Of a stretch of DNA of 49,573 nt, positions 14,655-24,072 are shown piece after piece. The notes under the pieces are model-generated. The model was not told the DNA's origin. It saw nothing but the letters and a program-made list of their open reading frames with translations, and made no database searches. The number at the start of each line of letters is the position of its first letter. The first letter of the stretch is position 1. The position numbers and the translations under genes are program-made. Source of the stretch: an uncultured Clostridia bacterium (lineage in GTDB: Bacteria; Bacillota; Clostridia; Oscillospirales; Butyricicoccaceae); the NCBI GenBank assembly GCA_945947915.1, contig CAMEZQ010000012.1:1-49573 (forward strand), in the 5' to 3' direction.

Positions 14655-15584
14655 ATGCCGATCTGTAAAGAAGAACTGCTGACCGAAGGGCTGGAGCATC
14701 CCCTTTTCCTCCGCCTGTGGCTGCCCGACGGTCAGGCGCGCGGGCTGGTGCAGCTCTGCCACGGCATGGCCGAGCACAGCGCCCGCTACGACCGTCTGGG
14801 CCGTTTTCTGGCCGAAAACGGCTATGCCGCCTTTTGCCACGACCATCGGGGTCACGGCCACACCTGCCTGCCCGGCGAGCCACTGGGCTATTTTGCCCCG
14901 ACGGACGGCTGGGAAGTGCTGGTGCGGGACGCGCTGACCGTGGGCACACAGCTGCGCCGGCGCTTTCCCGACGGGCCGTTTTTCCTGTTTGGACACAGCA
15001 TGGGTTCGCTGATCGTTTCCGACATGGCCGCCCGGGAGCATGCTGCCTGCTATGACGGCTTCATTCTCTGCGGCTCTCCAGCCCCCAATGCCATGGCGCG
15101 GACCGGCGCTGCCATGGCCCGGGGATTCTGCAAGGCTGGCATGGCCAAAAAGCCCAACCATCTGCTGCACGCCATGGCGTTTGCCGACGTCAACAAGCTG
15201 TTCCGGCGGGAGCCTTCCAAAAACGCCTGGCTGACTTCCGACGCCGACCACGTGCAGAAATACGACAGAGATCCCCTCTGCGGCTTTCATTTTACCTCAG
15301 CCGGCTACCGTGACCTCTTTACCGGCCTGGCCCGCAACCGGAATACCGGCTGGGCCGTGCGCACTGTCTGCCGCCCCTTCCTGCTCATCGCCGGGCAGGA
15401 CGACCCCATCGGCAATTGCGGCAAGGGGGTCCTGTGGCTGCGCGACCAGCTGCTTGCGGCAGGCCGCGACACACGCTGCATCCTGTATCCCGGAAAGCGG
15501 CACGAGATCCTCAACGAGACCGACTGCGGGCAGGTTTACGACGATATTCTGAATTTCATCAGGGAGGCCGATCCAAATGTCTGA
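14655..15584 (+). CDS. alpha/beta hydrolase, lysophospholipase/monoacylglycerol lipase type
   Basis: A 309-residue serine hydrolase. The oxyanion segment is LCHGMAEHSARY, followed by CHDHRGHG; the nucleophile elbow is GHSMGS (S115), Asp lies in AGQDDPIG and His in GKRHEI, completing the triad. The pattern is that of lysophospholipases (Hydrolase_4). No signal peptide, so it acts inside the cell. ACCGGAGGTG precedes the ATG by a normal distance. It overlaps glpK by eight bases; a product glycerol or glycerol ester feeding into glycerol kinase would make sense. Confidence 0.87.
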   Translation: MPICKEELLTEGLEHPLFLRLWLPDGQARGLVQLCHGMAEHSARYDRLGRFLAENGYAAFCHDHRGHGHTCLPGEPLGYFAPTDGWEVLVRDALTVGTQLRRRFPDGPFFLFGHSMGSLIVSDMAAREHAACYDGFILCGSPAPNAMARTGAAMARGFCKAGMAKKPNHLLHAMAFADVNKLFRREPSKNAWLTSDADHVQKYDRDPLCGFHFTSAGYRDLFTGLARNRNTGWAVRTVCRPFLLIAGQDDPIGNCGKGVLWLRDQLLAAGRDTRCILYPGKRHEILNETDCGQVYDDILNFIREADPNV

Positions 15585-17082
15585 AAAATACATCCTGGCC
15601 ATTGACCAGGGCACAACCAGTTCCCGGGCCATCCTCTTTGACCACGACGGAAAAGTGGTCTCGGTGGCCCAGCACGAGTTTACCCAGATCTTCCCGAAAA
15701 ACGGCTGGGTGGAGCACGATCCCATGGAGCTGCTCTTTTCCCAGACCCTGTCCATTGCCGAATGTTGCCGCGCCGTATCCGCCACTGCCGCCGACATTGC
15801 CGCCGCCGGCATCACCAATCAGCGGGAGACCGCCGTTCTGTGGGACAAAGAGACCGGCAAGCCGGTCTGCAACGCCATCGTCTGGCAGTGCCGCCGGTCG
15901 GCCGATTTCTGTGAACAGCTGATCCGGGAGGGCTATACCGACCTGGTGGCCGAAAAGACCGGCCTGATCATCGATGCCTATTCCTCGGCTGGAAAGATTC
16001 GCTGGGTTCTGGAAAACGTCCCGGAAGCCAGGCAGCTGGCCCGGCAGGGCCGCCTGCTTTTCGGCACCATCGACACCTGGCTCATCTGGAACCTGACCGG
16101 CGGCAAGCGCCATGTGACCGATTATACAAACGCCTCCCGCACCATGCTGTTCAACATCAACACCCTCACCTGGGACCGCGAGCTGTGCGAGCTGGTAGGC
16201 ATACCTATGGATATCCTGCCGGAGGTGCTGCCATCGTCGGCCGACTTCGGCGTCATCGTGCCGCTGCGCGGCCTGGAAGAGCTGGCCGGCGTGCCCATCT
16301 GCGGTCTGGCCGGCGACCAGCACGCCGCCCTTTTCGGCCAGTGCTGCTTTGCCCCCGGGCAGGCCAAAAATACCTATGGCACCGGCTGCTTCCTGCTGCT
16401 CAACACCGGCGAAACCCGGGTGCGCTCCAAAAACCAGATGCTCTCCACCATCGCCTGGGGCCTGGACGGCAAGGTGGAATACGCCTTGGAAGGCAGCGTT
16501 TTCAACGCCGGTTCAGTCATCAAATGGCTGCGGGACGAGCTGCATCTGGTGGATTCGGCAGCCCAGTGCAGCGCGCTGGCCGCCTCTGTCCCCGATGCCG
16601 GCGGACTGATCTTTGTGCCGGCCTTCACCGGCCTCGGCGCACCCTATTGGGATATGTACGCCCGGGGCGCCATATATGGAATGTCCCGTGCCACCGGCCG
16701 CGCCCAGATGGCCCGGGCCGTCATCGAATCCATCGCCTATCAGGTGTGCGACCTGCTCATCGCCATGGAGAAAGACAGCGGCATCCCGCTGGGTGAACTG
16801 CGGGCCGACGGCGGCGCCAGCCAGAGCGACGTACTGCTGCAATTCCAGAGCGACCTGCTGCATGTGGCCATCGACCGCCCAGAAAGCGTCGAGAGCACGG
16901 CCCTGGGCGCCGCCTTCTTCGCCGGTCTGCGCTGCGGCTTCTGGAAGGATAAGAACGAGCTGGCCGCCCTGCGCCGCAGCCAGCGGATCTTCACCCCCGT
17001 CATGCCGGAGGCTGAGCGGAAGGCAAAATATGCCGCCTGGAAACGGGCCGTCGAGGCCACCATCGGCTATGGACGACCCTGA
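15577..17082 (+). CDS. glpK: glycerol kinase
   Basis: A 501-residue FGGY-family sugar kinase of standard length. Diagnostic segments are AIDQGTTSSRAILFD at the N-terminus, ITNQRETAVLWDK, DTWLIWNLTGG, GLAGDQHAALFGQ, KNTYGTGCFLL and ADGGASQSDVLLQFQSD near the C-terminus. It phosphorylates glycerol to sn-glycerol 3-phosphate with ATP. No glpF or glpD is adjacent. The eight-base overlap with the hydrolase gene implies translational coupling; glycerol may come from lipid turnover as well as from outside. Confidence 0.97.
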   Translation: MSEKYILAIDQGTTSSRAILFDHDGKVVSVAQHEFTQIFPKNGWVEHDPMELLFSQTLSIAECCRAVSATAADIAAAGITNQRETAVLWDKETGKPVCNAIVWQCRRSADFCEQLIREGYTDLVAEKTGLIIDAYSSAGKIRWVLENVPEARQLARQGRLLFGTIDTWLIWNLTGGKRHVTDYTNASRTMLFNINTLTWDRELCELVGIPMDILPEVLPSSADFGVIVPLRGLEELAGVPICGLAGDQHAALFGQCCFAPGQAKNTYGTGCFLLLNTGETRVRSKNQMLSTIAWGLDGKVEYALEGSVFNAGSVIKWLRDELHLVDSAAQCSALAASVPDAGGLIFVPAFTGLGAPYWDMYARGAIYGMSRATGRAQMARAVIESIAYQVCDLLIAMEKDSGIPLGELRADGGASQSDVLLQFQSDLLHVAIDRPESVESTALGAAFFAGLRCGFWKDKNELAALRRSQRIFTPVMPEAERKAKYAAWKRAVEATIGYGRP

Positions 17083-17172
17083 ATCCGGCCGGTTTTTAAT
17101 CTTTCTTTCATGGACTTCTCCGGCACAGCCGTCTATACTGCACCCATCCGATCGAGAAAGCCGGTGTTCCAT

Positions 17173-17928
17173 ATGTCCTCTATACCCTATTTTTTTGACT
17201 GTACCGAAACTATCCCCGCAGGTGTGGGCTTTGCTCCCTACGGCGGCGTACATCTGGCCTGGCTGGCAGCTGCCGCGCTGTGCTTTGCCGGCGGCTGCCT
17301 TTTCTACCGTCGTCTGCGTGGCCGGGGCAGGCGCCGGATGCGGCTGGTGATCGCCGCGCTGACTGTGGGTGACGAACTGTTCAAGATCTGGCTGCTGGCC
17401 AGCCACGGCAACTATACCGTCGATTACCTGCCCCTGCACCTGTGCAGCATCAATATTTTCATCGTTCTGTGGCACGCCCTGCGGCCCCGTGCCGACACGG
17501 CGGAATTCCTCTACGCCATCTGCCTGCCCGGCGCGATGGCGGCGCTGCTGTTTCCCTCCTGGAGCGCGCTTCCGCCCACCTGCGGCATGCATATCCACAG
17601 CTTCACCGTCCACATTCTGCTGGCCCTCTATCCCCTGCTGCTGACGGCAGGCGGCGAGGTTCGTCCCCAGCCGCGCCATATTCCCCGGCTGCTCGGGCTT
17701 CTGGCGCTCTGCGCCGTGCCCGCCGTCATCGTCAATCCGATTTTCGGCACCAACTTCATGTTCCTGCGGGAATCCGGGCCGGGCAACCCGCTGCAGCCCT
17801 TTGAAGCGCTCTTCGGCACACACCTGGCCGGCATTCCCATTCTGATCGCCGCCGTTCTGCTGATCCTCTATACGCCGTGGGTCCTTGCCGAACGGCGCCG
17901 TACCGGCAGAAAAACCCCGGCATCGTGA
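17173..17928 (+). CDS. YwaF/TIGR02206-family membrane protein
   Basis: A 251-residue protein with six or seven hydrophobic helices. The N-terminal FAPYGGVHLAWLA, the central DYLPLHLCSINIFIV and the PIFGTNFMFLRESGPGNPL stretch match the TIGR02206/YwaF family of unknown function. I prefer the ATG at 17173 (MSSIPYFF) because family members start close to this segment; ribosome-binding sequence is weak there, and an in-frame ATG at 17110 is the alternative. It lies 90 bases after glpK and may be cotranscribed. Confidence 0.72.
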   Translation: MSSIPYFFDCTETIPAGVGFAPYGGVHLAWLAAAALCFAGGCLFYRRLRGRGRRRMRLVIAALTVGDELFKIWLLASHGNYTVDYLPLHLCSINIFIVLWHALRPRADTAEFLYAICLPGAMAALLFPSWSALPPTCGMHIHSFTVHILLALYPLLLTAGGEVRPQPRHIPRLLGLLALCAVPAVIVNPIFGTNFMFLRESGPGNPLQPFEALFGTHLAGIPILIAAVLLILYTPWVLAERRRTGRKTPAS

Positions 17929-17937
17929 CCCGGACAT

Positions 17938-17968
17938 AAAAAGACCTCCCCGCGGGGAGGTCTTTTTT
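17938..17968. terminator. bidirectional terminator at the end of the spoIIA operon
   Basis: AAGACCTCCCCG and CGGGGAGGTCTT form a near-perfect 12-bp stem with A and T runs on either side. It serves both the YwaF-like gene and sigF, whose stop codon overlaps its edge. Confidence 0.9.
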
Positions 17969-18650
17969 ACTGCATTTGTTTCCGCAGCTTCTGCAGGATC
18001 CGTTTTTCCATACGGGAGACCCGCACCTGGGTCAGCCCCAAAAGATCGGCCGTTTTCTGCTGGGTCAGATCGCGGAAAAAGCGCAGAGCCACCACCTGCC
18101 GCTCCAGCGGCTCCAGCTGACCAACGGCTTTTTCCAGATCCATCCGGTCCAGCAGCCGGGATTCCGCCCCGGGGTCGGCCTGCAGGTCGAGCAGACTGCC
18201 CCCATCCTCCGCGCCGTCCGGCGACAGAGGCGCGTCCAGAGAAAGCACGGCACGGCCGGCGTTTTCGCACAGGGCGATTTCTTCCGGCTCCAGCCCGGTG
18301 GCCCGGGCCAGCGCCTGCACGCCCGGCTCCTGTCCGGTCTCCTGCAGCAGACGGTCCCGGGCCTGCCGGATGAGGCTGCTCTTTTCCCGCAGGCTGCGGC
18401 TGACCTTGACCGGCCCGTCATCCCGCAGAAAGCGCTGGATCTCCCCCATGATCTTGGGAACGGCATAGGTGGAAAACCGGGTGCCGAAGGCTTCGTCAAA
18501 GCCGTCGATGGCCTTGAGCAGGCCGATGGAACCCAGCTGAAAGAGATCCTCTGCCTCGACGCCCCGCCCCAAAAAACGGCGGACGATGCTCCAAACCAGC
18601 GGCGTATGCTGCTCGACCAGCCGTTCGACCTCGGCCGGACTGCACCTCAC
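17967..18650 (-). CDS. sigF: RNA polymerase sporulation sigma factor SigF
   Basis: A 227-residue sigma-70-family factor. Region 2 contains AEDLFQLGSIGLLKAIDGFD and FSTYAVPKIMGEIQRFLRDD; region 3 runs about 80-125; region 4 ends in the helix-turn-helix LTQQKTADLLGLTQVRVSRM. Gene order with spoIIAB and spoIIAA identifies it as sigma-F (SpoIIAC), the first forespore-specific sigma factor. The start codon overlaps the end of spoIIAB by four bases. Confidence 0.95.
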   Translation of the reverse strand: MRCSPAEVERLVEQHTPLVWSIVRRFLGRGVEAEDLFQLGSIGLLKAIDGFDEAFGTRFSTYAVPKIMGEIQRFLRDDGPVKVSRSLREKSSLIRQARDRLLQETGQEPGVQALARATGLEPEEIALCENAGRAVLSLDAPLSPDGAEDGGSLLDLQADPGAESRLLDRMDLEKAVGQLEPLERQVVALRFFRDLTQQKTADLLGLTQVRVSRMEKRILQKLRKQMQ

Positions 18651-19114
18651 TGGTTCCGGACCGGCCCGTACCGCCGGGTATGCAGGCGCTTGCGCATGGT
18701 CACCGTCGTCCCCTGTCCCGGCTTGGAGCGCACCTTGAGGCTGTCCATAAAATCTTCCATAATGGTAAAGCCCATGCCTGAGCGCTCGGCGCCGCCGGTG
18801 GTGAACAGAGGCTCCCGGGCCGCCCGGATATCCGGGATGCCGCAGCCCTTATCGGAAACGACGATCTCCACGGCGTCCGGCTCCAGCAGACGGACGGTCA
18901 GCGTGATGATGCCGATGGTATCCCTGTACCCGTGAACGATGGCGTTGGTGACGGCTTCGGAAACGGCTGTGCGGATATCCCCCAGCTCGTCCAGCGTGGG
19001 ATCCAGCTGGGCGGCAAAGGCGGCGGCGGCCGACCGCGCAAAGCTCTCATTGGCGCTCTTGGACGGAAACCGTATGGTAAAACGGTTGCGTTCGGTATAT
19101 TTCTGCACGGCCAT
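18647..19114 (-). CDS. spoIIAB: anti-sigma-F factor and serine kinase SpoIIAB
   Basis: A 155-residue GHKL-fold protein. The N box is SEAVTNAIVHGY, the G1 box VSDKGCGIPD and the G2 box RSGMGFTIM. SpoIIAB holds SigF inactive and phosphorylates the antagonist SpoIIAA. It overlaps both neighbours by one to four bases, consistent with fixed stoichiometry from one mRNA. Confidence 0.95.
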   Translation of the reverse strand: MAVQKYTERNRFTIRFPSKSANESFARSAAAAFAAQLDPTLDELGDIRTAVSEAVTNAIVHGYRDTIGIITLTVRLLEPDAVEIVVSDKGCGIPDIRAAREPLFTTGGAERSGMGFTIMEDFMDSLKVRSKPGQGTTVTMRKRLHTRRYGPVRNQ

Positions 19115-19434
19115 CAGATATGTACCTCCTCTCGAAAGGTCAGAATACGGTCGACACCGGCCGCCCGCAGCACCTTCATGGGCTGGGGCTGGACATGGGT
19201 GACGGTCAGCGCGGCGCCGATGGCCTGGGCGGCACGGTAGAGGCCCATGACGACAGCAATGCCCGAACTGTCGGTGAAGGGCATCCCGCCCAGGTCGAGC
19301 AGAACGCCCGGCGGAAGCAGGCGCTCCAAAAGCTCCTTCATCCGGGCCAGGTCGGTCATGGCGCAGTGGTGGTCAAGCTCGCCCTCCGGCGACAGCGTCA
19401 GCAGGCCGTCGGCCAGGGTATAATTGATTTTCAT
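19114..19434 (-). CDS. spoIIAA: anti-sigma-F factor antagonist SpoIIAA
   Basis: A 106-residue STAS-domain protein. The phosphorylation motif FTDSSGIAVV has D55-S56-S57-G58; one of these serines, by homology the second, is the SpoIIAB target. Dephosphorylated SpoIIAA frees SigF. It is the first gene of the operon, with AGGTGAG upstream of the ATG. I could not find a convincing sigma-H promoter in the 110 bases upstream, part of which is occupied by the folC terminator. Confidence 0.94.
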   Translation of the reverse strand: MKINYTLADGLLTLSPEGELDHHCAMTDLARMKELLERLLPPGVLLDLGGMPFTDSSGIAVVMGLYRAAQAIGAALTVTHVQPQPMKVLRAAGVDRILTFREEVHI

Positions 19435-19472
19435 ATCGGGTTCTCACCTCGCCGGTCTTGCAAAATGCATAA

Positions 19473-19516
19473 TAAAAAAGCCCTGGGCCGGATCTGATCC
19501 GGTCCAAGGCTATTTT
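19473..19516 (-). terminator. terminator of the valS-folC operon
   Basis: On the minus strand a long GC-rich stem (19496-19510 with 19480-19494, a few mismatches) is followed by six T residues and ATTAT. It lies 30 bases after the folC stop and just before spoIIAA. Confidence 0.8.
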
Positions 19517-19544
19517 AATGGATGGCTCTTTTTGTTTTCTGCCG

Positions 19545-20846
19545 CTATTTGTCGTCCAGCGGAAATTCTTCGCCCAGCAGCGCCTGCTTGACCTCGCCGA
19601 TCATATAAAGCGAGCCGCAGGCAATGATGACCTCGTCGGGCGCCGCCGTGCGCAGGGCGTACAGAGCGCCTTCCGCCGGCTTTTCCACAACGGTAACGTC
19701 GCCGCACACCGTCTTTGCGACGGCAGCCGCTTCGGCTGCCGGCAGACTGCGGTAGCTGTCGGGCGTCACGGCGATAAACCGGTCGGCACGTCCGGCCAGC
19801 AGCGTGATCGACTCCCGGTAATCCTTGTCGGCCAGCATGCCCATGACCAGCGTCACCCGCCGGTCAGCCATGACCTCGTCGATGACGCGGCCCAGCGCCC
19901 GGGCGCCGTCGATGTTGTGGGCGCCGTCGATGATGCAGAGGGGATCTGTCCGCAGCACCTCACAGCGGCCGACGAAGCGGGTATCGGCGATGGCGTCACG
20001 GACTGTTTCATAGGGCAGCACCGCCCCCTGGGCGCGCAGCTCCTCGCACACCGCCAGCACGGTCAGGGTATTGAAGATCTGATGGCGGCCGATGAGGGGC
20101 ACATGATAGGCCTGCCCCTTGTACCGGATATCCGAGCCTTCGGCGCCCAAATGCAGGATCTCCAGCCGGTCCATATTGGGAATATTGGGCGTGACCCCCA
20201 CCTCCGCGCAGCGCTTTTGAACGACTTCCAGCGCCTCGGCAGGCAGGTCGCAATAGACAGCGGCGCGGCAGCCCGGTTTGATGATGCCCGATTTATTGTC
20301 GGCGATGGCCGCCAGCGTGTTGCCCAGGATATGGGTATGGTCGAAGGAGATGCTGGTCAGCACGGCGACGGCCGGCGCCGGAATGACGTTGGTCTTATCG
20401 CTCCGTCCGCCGATGCCGGCCTCCAGCACGACGTAATCGCAGCCCTGGCGGGCATACCACCAGAGGGCGATGAGGGTCACCGTTTCAAATTCCGTACATT
20501 CGGCGATCTCGGCCTTGACCTGGGCAAAGGCCGGCTGCAGCGCCTCCACGGCGGCCGCCAGCTCTTCCTTGGGAATGAGCCGGCCGTCGAGCTGGATGCG
20601 CTCGCGGAAATCCACCACATAGGGCGAGATGAACAGGCCGGTCCTGTACCCGGCACGGGTCAGAATATTGGCCGTCATCGTGGCCGTGCTGCCCTTGCCG
20701 TTGGTACCGGCCACATGGATGAATTTCAGCTTGTGATGGGGATTGCCCAAAATTTCAAGCATACGTTCCATGCGCGCAAAGCCGTCCCGTGCGCCGACGC
20801 GGGTCGCGCCATGGATAAATCCCAGCGCCTCTTCGTAGGTCATCAT
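19545..20846 (-). CDS. folC: bifunctional folylpolyglutamate/dihydrofolate synthase
   Basis: A 433-residue Mur-ligase-family enzyme. The P-loop is [11 protein letters not shown], followed by [15 protein letters not shown], the substrate and Mg-binding segment [27 protein letters not shown] and the C-terminal [14 protein letters not shown]. It adds glutamate to folates with ATP. It overlaps valS by four bases and is thus under the valS T-box leader, so folate polyglutamylation would rise with valine-tRNA shortage; the valS-folC pair is known from Bacillus. Confidence 0.95.
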   Translation of the reverse strand: MMTYEEALGFIHGATRVGARDGFARMERMLEILGNPHHKLKFIHVAGTNGKGSTATMTANILTRAGYRTGLFISPYVVDFRERIQLDGRLIPKEELAAAVEALQPAFAQVKAEIAECTEFETVTLIALWWYARQGCDYVVLEAGIGGRSDKTNVIPAPAVAVLTSISFDHTHILGNTLAAIADNKSGIIKPGCRAAVYCDLPAEALEVVQKRCAEVGVTPNIPNMDRLEILHLGAEGSDIRYKGQAYHVPLIGRHQIFNTLTVLAVCEELRAQGAVLPYETVRDAIADTRFVGRCEVLRTDPLCIIDGAHNIDGARALGRVIDEVMADRRVTLVMGMLADKDYRESITLLAGRADRFIAVTPDSYRSLPAAEAAAVAKTVCGDVTVVEKPAEGALYALRTAAPDEVIIACGSLYMIGEVKQALLGEEFPLDDK

Positions 20847-23482
20847 TTCAGGTTACCGATGCTCTCTTCCAGCTTGGCCAGGTGGGCCTTGAGGCCCTCC
20901 AGACGCTGCCGCTCAGACGCGACGACGGCCTCGGGCGCCTTGGAGACAAAGCCGGGATTCTGCAGCTTGCCCTCGATGCGGGCCATCTGCCCGCGGACGT
21001 TATCGGCCTCCTTGCGCAGGCGGGCCAGCTCCTTCTCCATATCGACCAGGTCGCTCATGGGCATATAGAGCTGGGCTGTGGAGGTGACCACCGACACCAT
21101 CGACGCGGCATCGGCCGGTGTTTCGGTCTGAATGCGGACTTCAGAGGCCGAGGCCAGCTTCTTGAAGAAGAACTCAGAAGCGCCGAACAGCTCGGCGTGG
21201 GAGGTGACGATGATCAGCTCGGCCTTCTTGGAGGGGGGCACGTTCATCTCGGCGCGGCGGTTGCGGATGGCGCGGATAGCCTCCATGATCTGCTCCATCT
21301 GGCGGGCCTCCTCTTCAAAGATCAGCGACGGATCGCAGGTGGGCCAGGCGGAGATCATGATGGAGGGGCCTTCGTGGGGCAGGGCCTGCCAGACCGATTC
21401 GGTAATGAAGGGCATGAAGGGATGGAGCAGCTGCATGGTGCCGGCCAGAACATGGATCAGCACCCGCTGGGCGTTTTCGTTCTCCTCCCGGTTGTCCCTG
21501 TCGTTGAGCCGGATCTTGGAAAGCTCGATGAACCAGTCGCAGAAATTGTCCCAGATAAAGCTGTACAGCTTGTCAGCCGCAATGCCCAGCTCGTACTTGT
21601 CGATATTCTCGGTCACCTCGCGCACCAGCTGATTGTAGCGGGTGAGGATCCACTTGTCCTCCAGCGTCAGATGCTCGGGCAGGGTGCTGTCCTCCACGGT
21701 CAGATTCATCAGAACGAAGCGGGCGGCATTCCAGATCTTATTGCAGAAGTTGCGGTTGGCCTCAACGCGCTCGGTGTAGAAGCGGGCGTCGTTGCCGGGG
21801 CCGATGCCGGTGACCAGCGTAAAGCGCAGGGCGTCGGCGCCGTATTTGTCGATGATCTCCAGCGGATCGACGCCGTTGCCCAGCGACTTGGACATCTTGC
21901 GGCCCTGGTTGTCGCGGATGATGCCGTGGATAAAGACGTCGGAGAAGGGCTTTTTCTGCATGTGCTCCATACCGGAGAAGATCATGCGGGCGACCCAGAA
22001 GAAGATGATGTCGTAGCCGGTGACCAGAACATTGGTGGGATAGAAATATTCCAGCTCACGGGTCTTTTCCGGCCAGCCCAGCGTGGCGAAGGGCCACAGG
22101 GCCGAGCTGAACCAGGTATCGAGGCAGTCCTCCTCCTGGCGGAAGTGGGTGTGGCCGCACTTGGGGCAGACGGCCGGCGCGCCGCCCTTGCAGACCACCA
22201 TGTGGCCGCATTTCTCGCAGTAATAGGCGGGGATACGGTGGCCCCACCAGATCTGGCGGGAGATGCACCAGTCGTGGATGTTCTCCATCCAGTTCATATA
22301 GATCTTGGAGAAGCGCTCGGGGACAAAGCGGACGTCGCCGTTTCTGACCACCTCGATGGCCGGCTCGGCCAGCGGCGCCATCTTGACGAACCACTGGGTA
22401 GAGGCCATCGACTCGACGTTGGTATGGCAGCGCTGGCAGGTGCCGACATTGTGCTTGTATTCCTCGGTCTTGACCAGATAGCCCTGTTCCTCCAGGTCGT
22501 GAACCACGGCCTTGCGGGCGGCCTCCCGGGTCATGCCGGCGTATTTGCCGCCGTTTTCATTGACGGTGGCGTCGTCGTTGAAGATATTGATGAATTCCAG
22601 GCCGTGACGGTTGCCCATCTCAAAGTCGTTGGGGTCGTGGCAGGGCGTGACCTTGACGCAGCCGGTGCCGAATTCCCGCTCGACATAAGCGTCGGCAAAA
22701 ATGGGGATGGGACGGTCCATCAGCGGCAGAATGGCATTCTTGCCGATCAGATGCTGATAGCGCTCGTCCTCGGGATGGACAGCGATGCCGCTGTCGCCCA
22801 TCATGGTCTCGGGACGGGTGGTGGCGATGACGATGTATTCGTTCTCGCTGCCCTCGATGGGATAGCGGACGTGCCACAGATGGCCGGGCTGCTCCTCGTA
22901 TTCGACCTCGACGTCAGACAGGGCCGTCATGCAGTGGGGGCACCAGTTGACGCTGCGGTAGCCCTTGTAGATCAGACCCTTGTTGTACAGGTTGACAAAA
23001 ACTTCCTCGACGGCGTCGCGCATGCCCTCGTCGTAGGTGAAGCGCAGGCGGTCCCAGTCGCAGGAAGAGCCCAGCTTGCGCAGCTGGTTGAGGATGCGGG
23101 AGCCGTACTGCTCCTTCCACTTCCAGCACAGGTCGACAAATTTTTCGCGGCCGTAATCAAAGCGGGTCTCTCCTTTTTCGCGCAGAGTCTCTTCCACCTT
23201 GATCTGGGTGGCCAGGCCGGCATGGTCGGTGCCCGGCATCCAGAGGGCGGCATATCCCTGCATACGCTTGGTGCGAATCAGAATATCCTGCAGGGTGTCG
23301 TCAAAAGCGTGCCCCATGTGCAGCTGGCCCGTGACGTTGGGCGGGGGCAGCATGATGGTGTAGGGTGTTTTGTTTTCATCGATCTCGGCATGAAAATAGC
23401 CGTTTTCTTCCCAGAACTTATACAGCCGATCCTCAGTCATGTGCGGATCGTAAGTTTTGGGCAGTTCATGTCTCTCGCTCAT
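20843..23482 (-). CDS. valS: valyl-tRNA synthetase
   Basis: An 879-residue class Ia synthetase of normal length. The HIGH-type motif lies in [18 protein letters not shown], the editing domain spans about residues 190-340 with [11 protein letters not shown], the KMSKS motif is in [11 protein letters not shown], and the C-terminal coiled coil ([18 protein letters not shown]) is the ValS tRNA-binding arm. Zn-type cysteine pairs occur in [11 protein letters not shown] and CPKCGHTHF. It charges tRNA-Val and edits Thr. Transcription is controlled by the T-box leader upstream. Confidence 0.98.
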   Translation of the reverse strand: MSERHELPKTYDPHMTEDRLYKFWEENGYFHAEIDENKTPYTIMLPPPNVTGQLHMGHAFDDTLQDILIRTKRMQGYAALWMPGTDHAGLATQIKVEETLREKGETRFDYGREKFVDLCWKWKEQYGSRILNQLRKLGSSCDWDRLRFTYDEGMRDAVEEVFVNLYNKGLIYKGYRSVNWCPHCMTALSDVEVEYEEQPGHLWHVRYPIEGSENEYIVIATTRPETMMGDSGIAVHPEDERYQHLIGKNAILPLMDRPIPIFADAYVEREFGTGCVKVTPCHDPNDFEMGNRHGLEFINIFNDDATVNENGGKYAGMTREAARKAVVHDLEEQGYLVKTEEYKHNVGTCQRCHTNVESMASTQWFVKMAPLAEPAIEVVRNGDVRFVPERFSKIYMNWMENIHDWCISRQIWWGHRIPAYYCEKCGHMVVCKGGAPAVCPKCGHTHFRQEEDCLDTWFSSALWPFATLGWPEKTRELEYFYPTNVLVTGYDIIFFWVARMIFSGMEHMQKKPFSDVFIHGIIRDNQGRKMSKSLGNGVDPLEIIDKYGADALRFTLVTGIGPGNDARFYTERVEANRNFCNKIWNAARFVLMNLTVEDSTLPEHLTLEDKWILTRYNQLVREVTENIDKYELGIAADKLYSFIWDNFCDWFIELSKIRLNDRDNREENENAQRVLIHVLAGTMQLLHPFMPFITESVWQALPHEGPSIMISAWPTCDPSLIFEEEARQMEQIMEAIRAIRNRRAEMNVPPSKKAELIIVTSHAELFGASEFFFKKLASASEVRIQTETPADAASMVSVVTSTAQLYMPMSDLVDMEKELARLRKEADNVRGQMARIEGKLQNPGFVSKAPEAVVASERQRLEGLKAHLAKLEESIGNLK

Positions 23483-23562
23483 CAGCGATCTCTCCTTTGT
23501 ATGTTTTTCAGCGGTTCATGGCATTGTTTTTGCGCCGGCATTTTTTCCTGTGTTCCAATAAA

Positions 23563-23848
23563 AAAATCCCGCAGCAGAAACTCTGCTACGGGACGAATTG
23601 CAAAATCCGCGGTACCACCCATATTCGCATATTCCATGCGCACTCCGGAGCCGTTCCGCCCCATTGCGGAATACCCCTTCGGCTTTAACGCAGCCATACG
23701 TCGGCGCTTAGCGGACCGGAGATCTTTCCCGTCTTTCAGCTCCGCGGCTCCGGGGCGACTTTCCCTCACGCCTTCCCGGACGCTCGCACCCGACCGCGCC
23801 CTCTCTGTACATCCGGCAATGAGCTACTGCTCCCCATCCACGCTATTT
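23563..23848 (-). promoter_or_regulatory. T-box leader of valS-folC
   Basis: Read on the minus strand, the 5' region shows stem I features: an AGTA element, an AGAGAG box, and a GGTGCGAG-like distal loop. GTC at 23759-23757, just before a CCCCGGAGC segment, is the likely specifier and is a valine codon. The T-box sequence GGGTGGTACCGCGG is at 23620-23607, followed by a terminator stem (CCCGTAGCAGA with TCTGCTGCGGG) and seven T near 23564-23570. Uncharged tRNA-Val would stabilise the antiterminator and allow valS-folC expression. Confidence 0.95.
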
Positions 23849-23854
23849 GGATTT

Positions 23855-23883
23855 ATTATAAGCGGTCCTCCGGCATTTGTCAA
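23855..23883 (-). promoter_or_regulatory. valS promoter
   Basis: On the minus strand: TTGACA (23883-23878), exactly 17 bases, TATAAT (23860-23855). Consensus in both hexamers, it starts the T-box leader. Confidence 0.92.
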
Positions 23884-23979
23884 GAACTGCCGCAAGTGAG
23901 TCCGGCGGCTGCCGATGGATTTTATCGAAAAAGCCGATGAATTTTCGGTCTTTATCCGAACTTGTGATGGATCGTTTTA

Positions 23980-24011
23980 TTGACTTTCCCGCGGCCAGCG
24001 CTTACTATAAT
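23980..24011 (+). promoter_or_regulatory. yedF promoter
   Basis: TTGACT at 23980-23985 is followed after 17 bases by TACTAT (24003-24008); an overlapping perfect TATAAT at 24006-24011 would have a 20-base spacer. It lies about 60 bases before the yedF ATG. Confidence 0.65.
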
Positions 24012-24072
24012 ATAAAGAAACGCGCATCTTTGCCGATGCGCCTCTACAAAAGACTGAAAGGAAGTTTTTGCA

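Noticed and set aside
16513..18270. 585-codon minus-strand frame across glpK and the YwaF-like gene
   Set aside because: It runs through a bidirectional terminator and into sigF in another frame; composition is Arg/Gly/Gln-rich without domains.
20882..23899. Very long open frame (about 1000 codons) on the plus strand opposite valS
   Set aside because: It mirrors valS codon structure and covers the T-box leader. High GC content with few stop codons gives long antisense frames, and the product (Gly/Asp/His/Gln-rich) shows no domain.
23563..24072. Additional small gene between valS and yedF
   Set aside because: The stretch is fully used by the T-box leader, two promoters and short spacers; the open frames across it have no ribosome sites.
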